Counted from the first letter of the stretch, positions 23,401 through 32,075 are shown. The stretch: DNA of 33,190 nt from Verrucomicrobiota bacterium (GCA_008933025.1 WBXI01000017.1:1-33190); one strand, 5' to 3'. A program made the numbers and translations. Notes: a model not told the origin generated them from the letters alone.

Positions 23401-24426
23401 ATGTCACGGTTGCCCACGGTGGGCGTTCTGGGAGTGGGATCGCTCGGGAAAGAGCATGCGCGGATCTACGCGGAGCTCGCCCGGGCGGGGGAGGTCGTGT
23501 TCGCGGGCGTCTACGACGCGCGCGCCGAATCGGCGTCGGAACACGCCGCGAAACACGGGGTGGCCGCCTTCCGCACCGTCGCCGAGGCCATCGCCGCCTG
23601 CGACGCCCTCAGCGTGGTGACGCCGACGTCGACCCACCACGAACTCGCCCGGCTCGCGCTCGATGCCGGCCGCCACGTGCTGGTCGAGAAACCCATGACG
23701 GATTCCGCGGCGCAGGCGGCCGACCTGGTCGCCCTGGCCCACGAGAAATCCCGGGTGCTGCAGGTCGGCCACGTCGAACGGTTCAATCCCGTCTACCGCT
23801 ATCTCGAGGAGGCCGCGACCGAACCGCGGTTCATCGAATGCCACCGACTGTCGCCGTATCCGGCGCGGAGCACGGACATCGGCGTGGTGCTGGATCTCAT
23901 GATCCACGACCTCGACGTGGTGCTGGCCTTCGTGAAATCGCCCCTGGAATCGGTCGAGGCGGTGGGCATCCCCGTGCTGTCCGCGAGCGAGGACATCGCC
24001 AACGCGCGCCTGCGGTTCGCCAACGGTTGCATCGCCAACCTGACCGCCAGCCGGATCTCGCCGGAGCGGATGCGGAAAATCCGGGTGTTCAGCGGCGGCG
24101 CGCGCCCGAGCTACATCTCGCTCGATTACCGGGCACAGGAAGGTTTCCTGTACCGGTTGGCGGTGGACGGCGAGGAAGAGTCGTCGTTGCTCAGGAAGCT
24201 CCTGTCCGCGCGGGACTCGGCGATCGTGAGCGAATTCGCCGGGCGACGCATCGTGCGCGAACCGGTGCCGATCGCGAAGGACGAGCCGTTGAAGCTGGAA
24301 CTGCGGCACTTCGTGTCGTGCGTGCGCGAGCGGCAATCGCCGAAGGTGAGCGGCGCGCAGGCCAAGGTGGCGCTGGACGTCGCCTTCGAGATCACCCGCC
24401 AGATCGCGGCCGGCAGTCGCCGGTAA
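23401..24426 (+). CDS. Gfo/Idh/MocA-family NAD(P)-dependent oxidoreductase
   Basis: A 341-residue enzyme with an N-terminal Rossmann fold (GVLGVGSLGKEHA, residues 8-20), the EKP motif with the catalytic Lys97 (HVLVEKPMT), and a C-terminal alpha/beta domain with GVVLDLMIHDLDVVL (161-175), where Asp/His are typical catalytic residues. GHVERFNP (123-130) marks a subgroup that I associate with dehydrogenases near lipid A (lpx) genes in several phyla, so a UDP-sugar dehydrogenase role is possible, but no lpx gene is in view. Length is normal. The ATG at 23401 starts the conserved sequence directly. Substrate unproven. Confidence 0.9.
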   Translation: MSRLPTVGVLGVGSLGKEHARIYAELARAGEVVFAGVYDARAESASEHAAKHGVAAFRTVAEAIAACDALSVVTPTSTHHELARLALDAGRHVLVEKPMTDSAAQAADLVALAHEKSRVLQVGHVERFNPVYRYLEEAATEPRFIECHRLSPYPARSTDIGVVLDLMIHDLDVVLAFVKSPLESVEAVGIPVLSASEDIANARLRFANGCIANLTASRISPERMRKIRVFSGGARPSYISLDYRAQEGFLYRLAVDGEEESSLLRKLLSARDSAIVSEFAGRRIVREPVPIAKDEPLKLELRHFVSCVRERQSPKVSGAQAKVALDVAFEITRQIAAGSRR

Positions 24427-24485
24427 GGATGGGCGCGCGACGCTTTCGCCTTTCCGGTTCCAACCCGACAACGACCGCCCACGGA

Positions 24486-24518
24486 TCTCCGCGGCCGGTA
24501 CCCGGAGACCGATACAAT
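24486..24518 (+). promoter_or_regulatory. Candidate promoter and palindrome before the alpha/beta hydrolase
   Basis: TACAAT (24513-24518, 5 of 6 to TATAAT) lies 10 nt before the ATG at 24529. Just upstream, an inverted repeat TCTCCG/CGGAGA (24486-24491 and 24503-24508, extendable inward by GG/CC) covers the place of a -35 box, which is not recognisable. This would fit an activator- or repressor-controlled promoter with a very short leader. Confidence 0.35.
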
Positions 24519-24528
24519 CCCCGAACCC

Positions 24529-25320
24529 ATGATCCGGTTCCCGTTGATCCTCGCGATGCTGTGGTTGCCGGCGGTGGCGTCCGGTCCGCAGGACATCGCC
24601 TTCAGGTCCGGCCTCGACGGCACGGAGCAGCGCTATGTCGAACTGCTGCCAACGGATTTCGACACCGCGAGGACGAACGACGTGGTCATCGCCTTCCATG
24701 GGCACGGCGCGGATCGCTGGCAGTACCTCCGGGAGGGACGCGACGAGTGCAGGGCGGTGCGCGACGTGGCCGCGAAGCACGGCATGATCGTGGTGTCGCC
24801 GGACTATCGCGGGACCACCTCGTGGATGGGCCCGAAGGCGGAGGCGGACGTGGTGCAGATCATCGGGGAACTGAAGCGGCGTCGAAAGGTCGGGCGCGTG
24901 TTCGTCGCGGGCGGTTCGATGGGCGGCACCGCGGCGCTGACTTTCGCGGTGTTGCATCCCGAATTGGTCGCCGGCGTCTGCAGCCAGAACGGCACCGCCA
25001 ATCTCGTGGAGTACGAGGGCTTCCAGGGCGCCATCGGCGAATCGTTCGGCGGATCGAAATCGGAGGTGCCCGGCGAATACCGGAAACGCAGCGCCGAGTT
25101 GTGGCCGGAGCGCTTCACCATGCCGGTCGCCGTGACGACGGGTGGAAAGGATGCCGTCGTGCCGGCGAAAAGCGTGCTGCGGTTGGTCGGCAAGTTGGAG
25201 CGGGGACGGCACAAAGTGCTGAGCCTTCATCGGCCGGAAGGCCTGCACGAAACGAACTATGAGGACACGTGCGCGGCGATGGAATTCGTGCTGAAAGAGG
25301 CCGCGGGTTCCCCGCCTTGA
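24529..25320 (+). CDS. Exported alpha/beta hydrolase
   Basis: A 263-residue protein with a signal peptide (MIRFPLILAMLWLPAVASG, cleavage near residue 19). The fold is shown by VVIAFHGHGAD (oxyanion loop, 52-62), the nucleophile elbow GGSMGG (Ser130), and candidate acid and base Asp208 (TTGGKDAVVP) and His240 (PEGLHET). It resembles the dienelactone hydrolase/esterase-D-like and prolyl-oligopeptidase-type exported esterases of Planctomycetes and Verrucomicrobia. It probably cleaves an ester or other acyl bond outside the cytoplasm; substrate unknown. It ends 84 nt from the convergent ThuA-like gene. Confidence 0.88.
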   Translation: MIRFPLILAMLWLPAVASGPQDIAFRSGLDGTEQRYVELLPTDFDTARTNDVVIAFHGHGADRWQYLREGRDECRAVRDVAAKHGMIVVSPDYRGTTSWMGPKAEADVVQIIGELKRRRKVGRVFVAGGSMGGTAALTFAVLHPELVAGVCSQNGTANLVEYEGFQGAIGESFGGSKSEVPGEYRKRSAELWPERFTMPVAVTTGGKDAVVPAKSVLRLVGKLERGRHKVLSLHRPEGLHETNYEDTCAAMEFVLKEAAGSPP

Positions 25321-25378
25321 GCCACGTCGGAACCCGTCCGTGACGCCTCGTGCCGCGGCCGGCAACAGGGTCCGGAGG

Positions 25379-25397
25379 CACCCGCTCCCCGCGGGCG
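25379..25397 (-). terminator. Possible terminator hairpin between convergent genes
   Basis: Arms 25379-25385 and 25391-25397 pair over 7 bp on the minus-strand RNA (one G-U) with a 5-nt loop, 8 nt beyond the stop of the ThuA-like gene. There is no T-run, so any termination would be weak or Rho-dependent. Confidence 0.3.
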
Positions 25398-25404
25398 TCC
25401 GGCG

Positions 25405-26271
25405 TCACTCCCGCTTCTTGCCGCCGTTGGCCGGGCCGCGTCCGCCGAGCCACAGGAGGCCATTCAACACCAGTTTGTCCTGGATCTCGTTGCCGAAGGT
25501 CGACGACAGGTCCTTGGGGGGCTTGCTCTCGAAATCGAGGTCGTTGTGGCCCATGTTGAAATAGATCATGCGGTACTTCCGGTGGGTCCAGACGACCGGA
25601 TAGTCGCCGGCGTGCCAGATCTCGTGCGGCTTCGGGCCGGTGCCGAGCGGGAAACTCGCGGGATCGATGGACAGCAGCACCTGGATGTCCTTGTTGCGGC
25701 GCAGATCGTTCTTCCAGCGATACCACTCGTTGGGCGCGGATCGGAAAGTCGCGGGCAAACCGAGGGTCGCGGGATGGCCGGTGGCTTCGACCCGGAGGAT
25801 GGCCGAAGTGGGCCGCCACGTGTTGCTCGCGTATTCGCCCCCGCCGAGGAACGTCTCGTGATACCAATTCCAGTTCTGCGGAAAGAGGGACCGGTCCAGG
25901 GCGAACCCGGCGAAATGAAAACCCATCCAGGCCCCGCCTTTCTCCATGTAGTCCTCGAACGCCTTTCGCTGGGAGGTATCGTCGGGTCGGGTGTCCAGAA
26001 AGACCACCACCTGGCAATGGGCAAGGTAGGCGGGATTCAGCAAGGCCCAGTTGGTCGTGGTCTCGTAGGCGAAATGATGCGGGCCAGCCATCCTGGAGAA
26101 CCACTGGTTGGCCTCCGCGAGGAAGCTGACGTGGGCTGGTTCGCGCTGGCCGGTGTAGAAAGCGGCCACCTTGAACGGCGGCGCCGCAGGGTCCGCGGCC
26201 AGGCCGGCAACCGCGGCGGCGGCGGAAAGAACCAGCGGCAAAGCGCGGCGGATGATCCCGGGTCCAATCAT
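25405..26271 (-). CDS. Exported ThuA-like protein (trehalose utilisation family)
   Basis: A 288-residue protein with a signal peptide (MIGPGIIRRALPLVLSAAAAVAGLA, then AD). The mature part fits the ThuA-like class I glutamine-amidotransferase-like fold: FKVAAFYTGQREPAHVSFLAEANQWF, CQVVVFLDTRPDD, FEDYMEKGGAWMGFHFAGFA, HPATLGLPATFRSAPNEWYRW, and YPVVWTHRKYRMIYFNMGHNDLDFE, which is the typical ThuA ending. ThuA proteins are linked to sugar (trehalose) metabolism, but most planctomycete/verrucomicrobial members have unknown activity. ATG 26271 is chosen for the signal peptide and an AGGA about 8 nt upstream; a TTG at 26286 is possible. It lies 73 nt after the S9 peptidase. Confidence 0.87.
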   Translation of the reverse strand: MIGPGIIRRALPLVLSAAAAVAGLAADPAAPPFKVAAFYTGQREPAHVSFLAEANQWFSRMAGPHHFAYETTTNWALLNPAYLAHCQVVVFLDTRPDDTSQRKAFEDYMEKGGAWMGFHFAGFALDRSLFPQNWNWYHETFLGGGEYASNTWRPTSAILRVEATGHPATLGLPATFRSAPNEWYRWKNDLRRNKDIQVLLSIDPASFPLGTGPKPHEIWHAGDYPVVWTHRKYRMIYFNMGHNDLDFESKPPKDLSSTFGNEIQDKLVLNGLLWLGGRGPANGGKKRE

Positions 26272-26344
26272 GAATCTGTCCTGCAATCGGCGGGATCGGG
26301 AGTGGTGTGGGCCAGGCGGACCGGAGGCCCGTTCCCGCGTGGAT

Positions 26345-28396
26345 CTACTTCAGGTACGTCGCCAGCCAATCGAACACGGTGCGATGCCAGAGTTCGCTGT
26401 TCTGGGGCTTGTTCACCCAGTGTCCCTCGTCCGGAAAATACAGCAACCGGGAGGGAATGCCCTTCCGCTGGAGCGTGGTGAACAGGCTCAGGCCCTGGTG
26501 CACCGGCACCCGGAAATCCAGTTCGCCGTGGATCACCAGGTTCGGCGTCTTGAAATTCCCGGCGAACCGGTGCGGCGACCACTTGTCGAAGTCCGGATTC
26601 TTCCACGGCACCCCGTGTTCCCATTCGTCGAACCACAGTTCCTCCGTGGTCCCGTACATGGTCGAGAACTCATAGACGCCGCAGTGCGTGACCAGGGTTT
26701 TGAACCGGTCGGTGTGGCCCTGGAACCAGTTCATCATGTACCCGCCGTAGGACCCGCCGGCCGCTGCCATCCGCGACCGGTCGACGTAGGGTTGTTTCTC
26801 CACCCACGCCAGCGAGGCCATCAGGTCCTCGTACACGCGCCCGCCCCAGTCGTGGGAAATCTCGTCGGTGAACCGCTGCCCGAACCCGGTGCTGCCCCGC
26901 GGATTAGGCATCGCCAGCACGTAGCCCTGCGCCGCCCAGAGTTCCGCGTTCCACCGGTACGACCACGAATCCGTCCACGCGCCCTGCGGTCCCCCGTGGA
27001 CCCAGAACACCAGGGGATACTTCCTGGAGGCGTCGAACCCGGGTGGTTTGAGGATCCACAGGTGCACCGGAGTGCCCCCGGCACCCTTGACCTCCGCGGA
27101 CTCGGGGCGGGGAAGGTCGATGCCGGCGAGGCGCGTCTCGTTGAAACGGGTGACCCGGACGCTGTCCGAACCGTCGAGCGTCACCCGCTCGATTTCCGCG
27201 GGGGCGGAAAGATACGAACGGGAGAACACCACGGCGTTCCTGCGGGGGATGGCCTTGGCATCGACCGCGGTGCCGCCGCGCGTCAACGGTCGCGGCACGC
27301 CGCCCGCGAGCGGGACGGCATAGAGTCGCTTGGTGCCCCGCTCCTCGGCCTGGACCACGAGCGTCCCGGATCCCACCCAGTCGAGCGAGGCGATCGATTG
27401 GTCGAAGTCGCGGGTCAGGCCGCGGATTTTGCCGTCCTTGCGGTCGAGCACGAAGAGTTGCCAGCGGTCGGCCTCGAACCCGGCGCGCGACTGGGCCCGG
27501 AAGGCGATCCAGCGGCCGTCGGGCGAGTAGCGCGGCAGGCCGTCGGCGGCGGGATTCCGGGTGAGTTGGCGGCGTTCGCCGGTGGCGACGTCGACCGACT
27601 CGAGGTCGTGGTTGGTGTTCCAGGCTTCCTCGCGGACCGGCAGCGGCGTGGCGGTGTGGACGATTTCCGCGCCGTCGGGAGAGAAGGCGAATTCGTCCCC
27701 TCCGTCGAACGTGCTCGAGGTGGGAATGGCGTCGCGGTTGCCCGGGGTGAGGTCGCGCGGGGCGCCGGCGGCGACGCCGTTGGCGGCGACGGGAACCACG
27801 AAAAGGTGTTGCCGTTTGCCGTCCACCCAGGAGTCCCAGTGCCGGTACAGGAGCGAGTCGATGACCCGTGCCTTCACCTTGGATTTCTCGCGGGCCTCGA
27901 GTTGGTCCTTGTTGCGGCGGTCGGATTCGGCAAAGGGCAGGGACGAGAATTCGGGGAAGACCGCCGAGACGAAGGCGACGTGTCTGCCGTCGGGCGACCA
28001 CGCGGGTTGGGTGGCCTCGGTGGCGAGGGAGGTGATGCGCCGGGCCTCGCCGCCGTCGAGCGACAACACGTAGATCTGGAAGGCGCCGTCGCGGTTCGAC
28101 TCGAAGGCGAGGTTTCGGCCGTCGGGCGACCAACGCGGGTGACGGTCGTGTTTCGGGGAGCGCGTCAGTTGGCGCGGTTCGCCGCCGTCGGTCGGGACCA
28201 CCCACACGTCGCTGTTGGCGCGGTTCTCGTCCTTGTCCACGTCGGTCACCACGCAGGCGATCCATTGGCCGTCCGGGGACGGTTGGGGATCGGAGACGCG
28301 GTGGAACGCGACGAGGTCGTCGAACGCGAGCGGGCGTCGGTCCGACGCCGCGAGGGACGCGGCGGCGAGGAGCGCGGGGATCAGGATCAGGCGCAT
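26345..28396 (-). CDS. Exported S9 (prolyl oligopeptidase family) peptidase
   Basis: A 683-residue serine peptidase. The signal peptide (MRLILIPALLAAASLAAS) is followed by a beta-propeller of TolB/WD40-like repeats (many SPDG..IAF or W-SPDGR-x-hAF units, residues about 30-400) and a C-terminal alpha/beta-hydrolase domain. The latter shows VFWVHGGPQGAW, the nucleophile GGSYGGYM (Ser near 549), the acid in HGELDFRVP and the base in PDEGHW (His near 657), the S9 catalytic order. It should degrade short peptides in the periplasm; DPP-IV- or acylaminoacyl-peptidase-like specificity (S9C) is the best guess. The ATG at 28396 begins the signal peptide, 55 nt after the fusion gene's stop. Confidence 0.95.
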   Translation of the reverse strand: MRLILIPALLAAASLAASDRRPLAFDDLVAFHRVSDPQPSPDGQWIACVVTDVDKDENRANSDVWVVPTDGGEPRQLTRSPKHDRHPRWSPDGRNLAFESNRDGAFQIYVLSLDGGEARRITSLATEATQPAWSPDGRHVAFVSAVFPEFSSLPFAESDRRNKDQLEAREKSKVKARVIDSLLYRHWDSWVDGKRQHLFVVPVAANGVAAGAPRDLTPGNRDAIPTSSTFDGGDEFAFSPDGAEIVHTATPLPVREEAWNTNHDLESVDVATGERRQLTRNPAADGLPRYSPDGRWIAFRAQSRAGFEADRWQLFVLDRKDGKIRGLTRDFDQSIASLDWVGSGTLVVQAEERGTKRLYAVPLAGGVPRPLTRGGTAVDAKAIPRRNAVVFSRSYLSAPAEIERVTLDGSDSVRVTRFNETRLAGIDLPRPESAEVKGAGGTPVHLWILKPPGFDASRKYPLVFWVHGGPQGAWTDSWSYRWNAELWAAQGYVLAMPNPRGSTGFGQRFTDEISHDWGGRVYEDLMASLAWVEKQPYVDRSRMAAAGGSYGGYMMNWFQGHTDRFKTLVTHCGVYEFSTMYGTTEELWFDEWEHGVPWKNPDFDKWSPHRFAGNFKTPNLVIHGELDFRVPVHQGLSLFTTLQRKGIPSRLLYFPDEGHWVNKPQNSELWHRTVFDWLATYLK

Positions 28397-28451
28397 GTGG
28401 GGATCCGCCGCGCGGCATCGGCGGCCACGGGCGGTGGTTGGCGGGGCGGCG

Positions 28452-29816
28452 TCAGTACTTGAGGTTGCGGACGAAGGCGGCGCCGGCGGCAAGGTCGGCG
28501 ACCCGCTGGGTGCCGGCCTCGCGTTCGAGGCAGAGATGGCCGCGGAAATCGATGTCGCGGAGCGCGCGGTGGAACGCGACCCAATCGACCTCGCCGGTGC
28601 CGACGACCACCTCGGCGCCCCAGGTGCCGGGGGTGGCGGTGCGGGTGGCGTCCTTGAGATGGACCTGCCGGATCCAGGGCGCGAGTTCGCGCAGGGCGGC
28701 GACGGGATCGCCCTTGTCGTAGAGCAGCATGTTGGCGGGGTCGAAATTGACGCCGACGTTGCCGCGGTTGAGGCGGACGAGGAACGAGCGGAGCGTGGGC
28801 GCGTCCTCCTGTCCGGTCTCGAACGAGATCCCGAGGCCGTGGCGGGCGAACAGATCGGCGATGCGGCCGATGCGTTCGAGGAGTTTGGCGAAGGAGGGGT
28901 CCGCGTCGTCGTGGGGCAGGAAGCCGGCGTGGAGCGTGACGAGGCGGAGGCCGAGGGATTTGGCGAGGACGATGTCGGCCTGGAAGTTTTCCCAGTTTTG
29001 TTCCCAGGTGGCATCGGGAACGACGCCGCCGGTGATCCGGATGGTGTCGAGCGTCGTGTAATCCTCGCCGACGGTGGTCATCATGCCGGAGAGGAGTCGG
29101 ATGCCGTGCGACTCGAGGAGCGGGACCAGATCGGCCCACGCGGCGGGGTTCTCGCGGAGGGGATCGAGGTGGAGTTGGAGCGCGCGGACGCCGGTGCCGG
29201 CGAGGCGCGAGACCAACTCGGCGGCCGAGGCGGGCTGGAGCGACCACGAGCAGACGCCGAGGCGATCGATGGACGGCGCGGGGGGCAGGGCGCGGACGAA
29301 GCGTTGGAAACCGGCGGCTTGGTCGCGGAGACGCGCGTCGATTTTGGCGTCGGCGAGGTTGCCGTCGGCATCGAGGGCGTCGTGGATGCCGGGGATGAAG
29401 ACGCGCTCGGGATAGAGGTACGCGTTGCGGTAGCCGAAGATGGCCTGGAGTTGCTCGATGGGACGGAGTGCGCCCCATTGGCCGGCGGCGAGGCCGACGA
29501 AGCAGACCGGCCGGCGCTCGAAGGATGCCGGGAACGGCAGCAGGTCGATGAAGTACTTGAGCGCGCCCGGCAGGCCGCCGTTGTACTCGGGCGTGACGAC
29601 GACGAGACCGTCGGCCTGGAGGAGGACGTCGGCCGCGGCCTGGACGGCATCGGGACGCGCGCCATAGGCGGCGGGGCCGAACGAATCGGCGGGGAGCGCG
29701 CCGAGATCGACGAGCCGGACCTCCGCGCCGAGGGCGCGGTGGATCGATGCGACATGGCGGGCGACCCTGGCGGTGTTGCTGCCGGGACGATTGGTGCCGA
29801 CGAGGATGGCGATCAT
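28452..29816 (-). CDS. Fusion: NADPH-dependent FMN reductase + sugar-phosphate isomerase/epimerase TIM barrel
   Basis: A 454-residue single frame joining two normally separate enzymes. Residues 1-176 are a complete flavodoxin-like NAD(P)H:FMN reductase: FMN phosphate loop GTNRPGSNTAR (7-17) and the hallmark TPEYNGGLPGALKYFID (75-91). Residues 186-454 are a complete xylose-isomerase-like TIM barrel (AP_endonuc_2), from LGVCSWSLQP to the end, with ligand candidates Glu333 (SFETG), Asp359 (NFDPAN), His386 (QVHLKDA) and Glu431 (CLERE). The joint (about 176-186) has no stop and no ATG/GTG; the next Met is at 245, inside the barrel. No signal peptide, so cytosolic. Substrates unknown. It lies 50 nt after rne/rng and 55 nt before the S9 gene. 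Confidence 0.93.
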   Translation of the reverse strand: MIAILVGTNRPGSNTARVARHVASIHRALGAEVRLVDLGALPADSFGPAAYGARPDAVQAAADVLLQADGLVVVTPEYNGGLPGALKYFIDLLPFPASFERRPVCFVGLAAGQWGALRPIEQLQAIFGYRNAYLYPERVFIPGIHDALDADGNLADAKIDARLRDQAAGFQRFVRALPPAPSIDRLGVCSWSLQPASAAELVSRLAGTGVRALQLHLDPLRENPAAWADLVPLLESHGIRLLSGMMTTVGEDYTTLDTIRITGGVVPDATWEQNWENFQADIVLAKSLGLRLVTLHAGFLPHDDADPSFAKLLERIGRIADLFARHGLGISFETGQEDAPTLRSFLVRLNRGNVGVNFDPANMLLYDKGDPVAALRELAPWIRQVHLKDATRTATPGTWGAEVVVGTGEVDWVAFHRALRDIDFRGHLCLEREAGTQRVADLAAGAAFVRNLKY

Positions 29817-29866
29817 TGGGGGAATGGGATGTGGGGCAATGGGGGAAGGGGTGGAAAGCGCGGCAT

Positions 29867-32047
29867 TCAGGCGTGGGTATGCTGGTCCTTGGAGCGGGCG
29901 ATTTCCTCGTTGGTGAGGGCGTTGTAGATGATCCATTGCTCGTTGTGGAACGAGCCGTCGGGCCGGAAGGAGAGCTTGGCGAAGAACTTCTTCTCGAGGT
30001 CGATGAGGAGTTGTTCGTCGCGGGTGCGGAGGCGTTCGAGGACCTTGGGGTTGCAGACGATCTTGACCTGGAAGTCGCTTTCGTCGCGGGGGCGCGCCTT
30101 GAGGATGGAGGTGAGTTTGCGCTGGATCTCGACGCTCATGGTCTCGGCGCTCTTGATGAACCCGCGGCCGCGGCATCCGGAGCAATCCTCGTAGAGGGAG
30201 GACTGCACGGATTCGGTCTGCCGCTGGCGGGTCATCTCCATGAGCCCGAGCTGGGAGAGCGGGAGGACATGGGTCTTGGCCTTGTCGCGGCGGAGGCCGT
30301 CCTTGACGCGCTGGAACACGGCGAGCTGGTCCTTGCGGGGCCGCATGTCGATGAAGTCGAGCACGATGATGCCGCCCATGTTGCGGAGGCGGAGTTGGCG
30401 GCAGATCTCGTCGGCCGCCTCGATGTTGACCTTCACGATGGCGGAATCGTGGTCCTTGCCGCCCTTGTGCTTGCCGGTGTTGACGTCGATGGCCACGAGG
30501 GCCTCGGTTTCGTCGATGACGAGGTAGCCACCGCTCTTGAGGGGCACCTGGCGGCTGAACGCGGTCTCGAGCTGGCGCGAGATGTTGAACCGGTCGAAGA
30601 GCGGTTCGGCCTCGTTGTAGAAATGGACCTTCTTGGCCGAACGCGGGCTGATGCGGTGGATGAGATCGGCGATGTGTTCGTGTTTCTTGCCGTCGTCGAT
30701 GACGATGCGGGTGACGTCCTCGGTGAGGAAGTCGCGGACGGTGCGCTCGATGAGATCGGGTTCCTGGAAGACGCAGGTGGCGGGGGGCTGGGTCTTGATG
30801 GCCTCCTCGATCTTGTGCCACTCGCCGAGGAGCATGGCGAGGTCGCGGATGAAGTAGCGGCGGAGCCGGCCCTCGCCGGCGGTGCGGATGATGACGCCCA
30901 TGCCCTCGGGAATCTTGAGCTCGCGGACGATCTTCTTGAGGCGCTGGCGTTCCTCGAGGCTCTCGATCTTGCGGGAGATGCCGGACTGGTCGGAGTTCGG
31001 GAGGAGGACGAGGTAGCGGCCGGGCAGGGCGAGGTTGGTGGTGACGCGCGGGCCCTTGGTGCCGATGGCATCCTTGGTCACCTGCACGATGATCTCCGAG
31101 CCGGGCGGGTAGAGGCGGGGGACATCCCGCTGGGTGATCTTCTGTTTGTTGTCCTTCTTCCGTTTCGCGTCGTCGGTGCGCTCGATGATCTCGACCCCGG
31201 AATCGAAGCTGTTGGGCACGATGTCCCAGTAATGGAGGAAGGCGTTCTTCTCGAAACCGATGTCGACGAAGGCGGCCTTGAGGTTGTCCTCGAGGTTCTT
31301 GACCTTGCCTTTGAAGATCGAGCCGACGAGCCGCGGGTCGTTGGTGCGCTCGACGGTGAAATCCTCGAGGCGGCCGTCCTCGAGGACGGCGACGCGGGTC
31401 TCGAGGGGTTCGGCGTTGATGATGACCTCCTTGACGGTCTTGGGCTCGGGCTGGATGAGGTTGCGGACCTTCTTGACGACATCCTTGACCGCGGCCTTGG
31501 CCTTCTCGATGAGGCCGCGCGGTTCCGGCGCGCGGGTCTCGGCACGGTCGCGTCCTTCCCGGGGTTCGCGTCCCTCGCGGTTCTCCCGGCCGCCCTCGCG
31601 GGCATTTTCGCGTCCTCCGTCGCGGCCACCCCGGACCTCGCGGCCGCGTCCGCCGCGCCCGCGGCCTTCGCGTTGGCCGCCGGAGGGTTGGGCGGGGGCA
31701 GCGCCCGGGGCCAGCTCGTGGATGTCGTGGGCGTCGTCGTCGTCGTGGTGGTGATGGTGGTGGCCGCGATCGGGCGAGCGATACGACTGGTCGCGGCCGG
31801 AAGCGGTGAGATTGGGTGCCTCGTCGGCATCCGGGGCGTCCTCGGGAAGGCCGGCGGCGAGATTTTCGGCGCGGCGCACCTCGGCCTCGTGCCGGCGGGT
31901 GTCATAGACGCGGTCGTTGGACATGCGGGCGCCGATGGCGTCGGACTGGCCCTTGGGGGTGCCGTGGGCGGAACGAGGCGTGCCCAGGCCCCGGGTGGGC
32001 TTGAAATGGACGCTGCCGCGTCCCCGCTTGAAAGATTGGTGACTCAT
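29867..32047 (-). CDS. Ribonuclease E/G with N-terminal low-complexity extension
   Basis: A 726-residue endoribonuclease of the RNase E/G family, cutting single-stranded RNA and maturing rRNA. The catalytic core (about 205-726) has an S1 domain (GSIFKGKVKNLEDNLKAAFVDIG, from about 242), a 5'-sensor/RNase-H region, the metal-binding aspartates Asp521 (AIDVNTG) and Asp564 (LDFIDM), 43 residues apart as in E. coli, and the zinc-link CxxC (Cys622/Cys625). The first ~200 residues are an extra low-complexity region: six consecutive His (96-101) then four Asp, then an Arg/Gly/Glu-rich stretch (125-172) and a basic helix (about 178-198). It ends soon after the core, with no C-terminal degradosome scaffold. 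It follows rodA by 25 nt. Confidence 0.95.
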   Translation of the reverse strand: MSHQSFKRGRGSVHFKPTRGLGTPRSAHGTPKGQSDAIGARMSNDRVYDTRRHEAEVRRAENLAAGLPEDAPDADEAPNLTASGRDQSYRSPDRGHHHHHHDDDDAHDIHELAPGAAPAQPSGGQREGRGRGGRGREVRGGRDGGRENAREGGRENREGREPREGRDRAETRAPEPRGLIEKAKAAVKDVVKKVRNLIQPEPKTVKEVIINAEPLETRVAVLEDGRLEDFTVERTNDPRLVGSIFKGKVKNLEDNLKAAFVDIGFEKNAFLHYWDIVPNSFDSGVEIIERTDDAKRKKDNKQKITQRDVPRLYPPGSEIIVQVTKDAIGTKGPRVTTNLALPGRYLVLLPNSDQSGISRKIESLEERQRLKKIVRELKIPEGMGVIIRTAGEGRLRRYFIRDLAMLLGEWHKIEEAIKTQPPATCVFQEPDLIERTVRDFLTEDVTRIVIDDGKKHEHIADLIHRISPRSAKKVHFYNEAEPLFDRFNISRQLETAFSRQVPLKSGGYLVIDETEALVAIDVNTGKHKGGKDHDSAIVKVNIEAADEICRQLRLRNMGGIIVLDFIDMRPRKDQLAVFQRVKDGLRRDKAKTHVLPLSQLGLMEMTRQRQTESVQSSLYEDCSGCRGRGFIKSAETMSVEIQRKLTSILKARPRDESDFQVKIVCNPKVLERLRTRDEQLLIDLEKKFFAKLSFRPDGSFHNEQWIIYNALTNEEIARSKDQHTHA

Positions 32048-32049
32048 GG

Positions 32050-32075
32050 TGACGGGTGATGGGGGCGTGCCGTCA
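32050..32075 (-). promoter_or_regulatory. Hairpin across the rodA stop / rne-rng start
   Basis: TGACGG/CCGTCA arms (32075-32070 and 32055-32050 on the minus strand) with a 14-nt loop span the space from the rodA stop codon to 2 nt before the RNase E/G ATG. It could limit translation of the nuclease or be a target for its own cleavage. Short stem; tentative. Confidence 0.35.

Noticed and set aside
29747-32059. 770-codon plus-strand frame opposite the RNase E/G gene
   Set aside because: Antisense shadow; the minus frame has S1, catalytic aspartates and zinc-link in correct order.
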